Below are positions 62,563 through 64,000 of a DNA stretch of 64,000 bases, one piece after another. The DNA comes from Candidatus Vicinibacter proximus. GTDB taxonomy: Bacteria > Bacteroidota > Bacteroidia > Chitinophagales > Saprospiraceae. The stretch covers positions 1,365,001-1,429,000 of the forward strand of contig JADJOE010000001.1 of NCBI GenBank assembly GCA_016713905.1, written 5' to 3'. Numbering within the stretch: position 1 is the stretch's first letter; every line of letters starts with the position of its first letter. The notes under the pieces were generated by a model. The model did no database searches. It was given only the letters and a program-made list of their open reading frames with translations, and was not told the DNA's origin. The position numbers and the translations under genes are program-made.

Positions 62563-64000
62563 CTATTTGTTCAATAAATCCTTATCAAAAAATTCCTGAT
62601 GCCAAATTTCTAGACATAAAAATCCCCAAAGGTTTCTCCCAAATTTGGATTCATTTTCAATTTTTTGAAGGACTTTTTTATTGTCCACAAAATCGCGATT
62701 TTGGGCTTTGATAGAATTAAATGTGTCGAAGATAAAATCTTTCACAGGTCCTTTTCGTGACCATTCTACAAGCGGCGTAGGGAATCCCATTTTGTCCTTT
62801 CTCTCTAGTATCTCACTTGGAAGGTACTTGGTTACCATTTTCTTAAAAATATGTTTCATATCACCATTCTCAAATTTTATATTGGAAGGGATGGTAGCTG
62901 CCAATTCAACTATTGGGTGATCCAGTAAAGGAACTCTGGATTCAAGACCATTTGCCATACTCATACGGTCTTCAACCTGGAGTAACGCAGGTAGTAATGT
63001 TTTAAAATCAAAATGAGTCATTTGATCAAAGTAAGACTGTTTTCCTACATTATCTCCATCGAATATTTTTTTGAAAGATTCATATGGGTTGTACGGTCCA
63101 AGAAGATCCCACCTGATAGCATCGCCAAGTTGTGGTGCCCTATTGATCAATCTGAAATATCTTTTGTCCCTTTCATCAAATAAACCATCTTTCCAGAATT
63201 CAGTCAACATTGGCTTGTAATTCCTGAGAGAAATTAGATTTGGAATGATGGATTCGTAAGTGACAATAAAGTTTCCGGATTTGTCAGTTCCTTCAATGGC
63301 CGCTTTGATACATTGTTCGAAATATGCAATAAGGTATCTGGTATACCCACCAAAAATTTCATCCCCTCCCTGACCTCCCAAAACAACTTTTCTATATTTG
63401 GATGCAAGGCCAGATACCATATACTGAGGAAAAGACCCTGGACCCGCTACTGGATAATCTAAATGATAAATTACTTTATGAATGGATGCAATAAAATCCT
63501 GATCGGTTATATCAATTTCATGGAGCTGGAACCCTTTCTTATTACAGAGTAATCTTGCATAGGAACTTTCATCATAGTCCTTACTGAATGAAAATTTTCC
63601 GGTAAAGCCAAGAAAATTCTTCCCTTCTATATCAGAAGCAATAGAAGCAATAGCACTTGAATCCAAACCTCCACTTACATAGGCACCGACCGGAACGTCG
63701 GACCTTAAATGAAATTTAACAGAATCCTCTAAAAGTTCTTTAAGCCGTTCTTCAAAGTAATTGGCGGTGTGTAAAAAGTCCGGAACATAATGAACCTCCC
63801 AGTATCTTTCGATAATTAAACCTCGATCATTAAGTCTTAGTTTGTGTCCTGGGAGCAATTCACGTATCCCATCAAAGAGTGTTTTTCCCTCCTGACAAAA
63901 TTGAAAGGCCAGATAATCTTTTAACCCTTCAAGGTCAACTTTTTTATCATCCAGAAAAGGGACAATTGCTTTGCACTCAGATCCAAAATAAAACCTATTT
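62563..64000 (-). CDS. asnB: Asparagine synthase (glutamine-hydrolysing), 5' end beyond the window
   Basis: The open frame continues to the window edge (first full codon at 63999), so only the region from within the glutaminase domain to the C terminus is seen. The synthetase P-loop is SGGLDSSAIASIAS, and the adenylate-binding core includes GQGGDEIFGGYTRYL. A late LLDHPIVELAATIP is typical. In a polysaccharide context such AsnB-type enzymes often amidate sugar carboxyls. It lies 37 bp upstream of the epimerase pair. Confidence 0.9.
   Translation of the reverse strand, partial: NRFYFGSECKAIVPFLDDKKVDLEGLKDYLAFQFCQEGKTLFDGIRELLPGHKLRLNDRGLIIERYWEVHYVPDFLHTANYFEERLKELLEDSVKFHLRSDVPVGAYVSGGLDSSAIASIASDIEGKNFLGFTGKFSFSKDYDESSYARLLCNKKGFQLHEIDITDQDFIASIHKVIYHLDYPVAGPGSFPQYMVSGLASKYRKVVLGGQGGDEIFGGYTRYLIAYFEQCIKAAIEGTDKSGNFIVTYESIIPNLISLRNYKPMLTEFWKDGLFDERDKRYFRLINRAPQLGDAIRWDLLGPYNPYESFKKIFDGDNVGKQSYFDQMTHFDFKTLLPALLQVEDRMSMANGLESRVPLLDHPIVELAATIPSNIKFENGDMKHIFKKMVTKYLPSEILERKDKMGFPTPLVEWSRKGPVKDFIFDTFNSIKAQNRDFVDNKKVLQKIENESKFGRNLWGFLCLEIWHQEFFDKDLLNK

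Noticed and set aside
1..64000. tRNA, rRNA or tmRNA genes
   Set aside because: I looked through the longer intergenic stretches for a T-loop-like consensus and cloverleaf arms and found none; a formal tRNA scan was not possible here.

Overview
The window reads as a chromosome segment of a Bacteroidota bacterium, most likely a Saprospiraceae-type member. The base composition is AT-rich. Many genes are preceded by the Bacteroidota -7 element TAnnTTTG. There is a T9SS C-terminal sorting domain protein (10941-12572), many Cys-lipoproteins and TonB/OstA-type outer-membrane genes, and two mevalonate/isoprenoid genes (class II HMG-CoA reductase and type 2 IPP isomerase). The family assignment is inference; the phylum is well supported. 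I recognised no rRNA, tRNA or CRISPR array.

Layout. 1-20 kb is a run of mostly minus-strand single genes: metallo-hydrolase, CHAD protein, M23 peptidase, LOG-type phosphoribohydrolase, a ZIP metal transporter broken by a one-base frameshift, a DUF2490-DinB fusion, DUF2238, a DHFR-like reductase, gamma-glutamyltransferase, ChaN-like protein, LLM oxidoreductase and pirin. Scattered through 4.4-10.2 kb are at least eleven copies of a REP-like hairpin, concentrated around an IS200-like REP-associated tyrosine transposase (RAYT). 20-29 kb holds a GNAT acetyltransferase, a convergent pair in which a voltage-gated-type channel has lost its last helix, and a tetR-tolC-adaptor-RND efflux operon with two matching operator palindromes. 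29-31.4 kb carries a second, unrelated family of structured intergenic repeats around a small lipoprotein/membrane protein pair. 31-39.5 kb contains an ABC-F ATPase, mvaA-fni, OstA-like and BatE-like genes, and rplU-rpmA. 39.7-50.6 kb is envelope related: TonB receptor, PAP2 acid phosphatase/haloperoxidase-like protein, outer-membrane barrel, SPFH protein, TPR lipoprotein, lipase-like lipoprotein and O-antigen-ligase-like protein. 50.6-54.5 kb has the rplM-rpsI-rpsB-tsf cluster and pyrH.

54.8-60.5 kb is the most interesting region. A soluble histidine kinase has a PAS domain that keeps the heme-ligand His and the distal Arg of FixL at exactly the FixL spacing. It overlaps a response regulator in which a receiver is fused to a CRP/FNR-type effector, like FixJ and FixK in one chain. 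Around it lie a CBS-domain protein, two universal stress proteins, a conserved small protein and a membrane protein. FNR-like palindromes (TGAY-N4-RTCA) sit in the two intergenic regions of this cluster, and one more lies upstream of the 30.7 kb membrane-protein gene. Three of the four are centred about 41-43 bp upstream of a plausible start site. I read this as a heme-based oxygen or NO sensing system with its local regulon.

The window ends in a surface-polysaccharide type cluster: two overlapping NAD-dependent epimerases and an asparagine synthase cut by the window edge.
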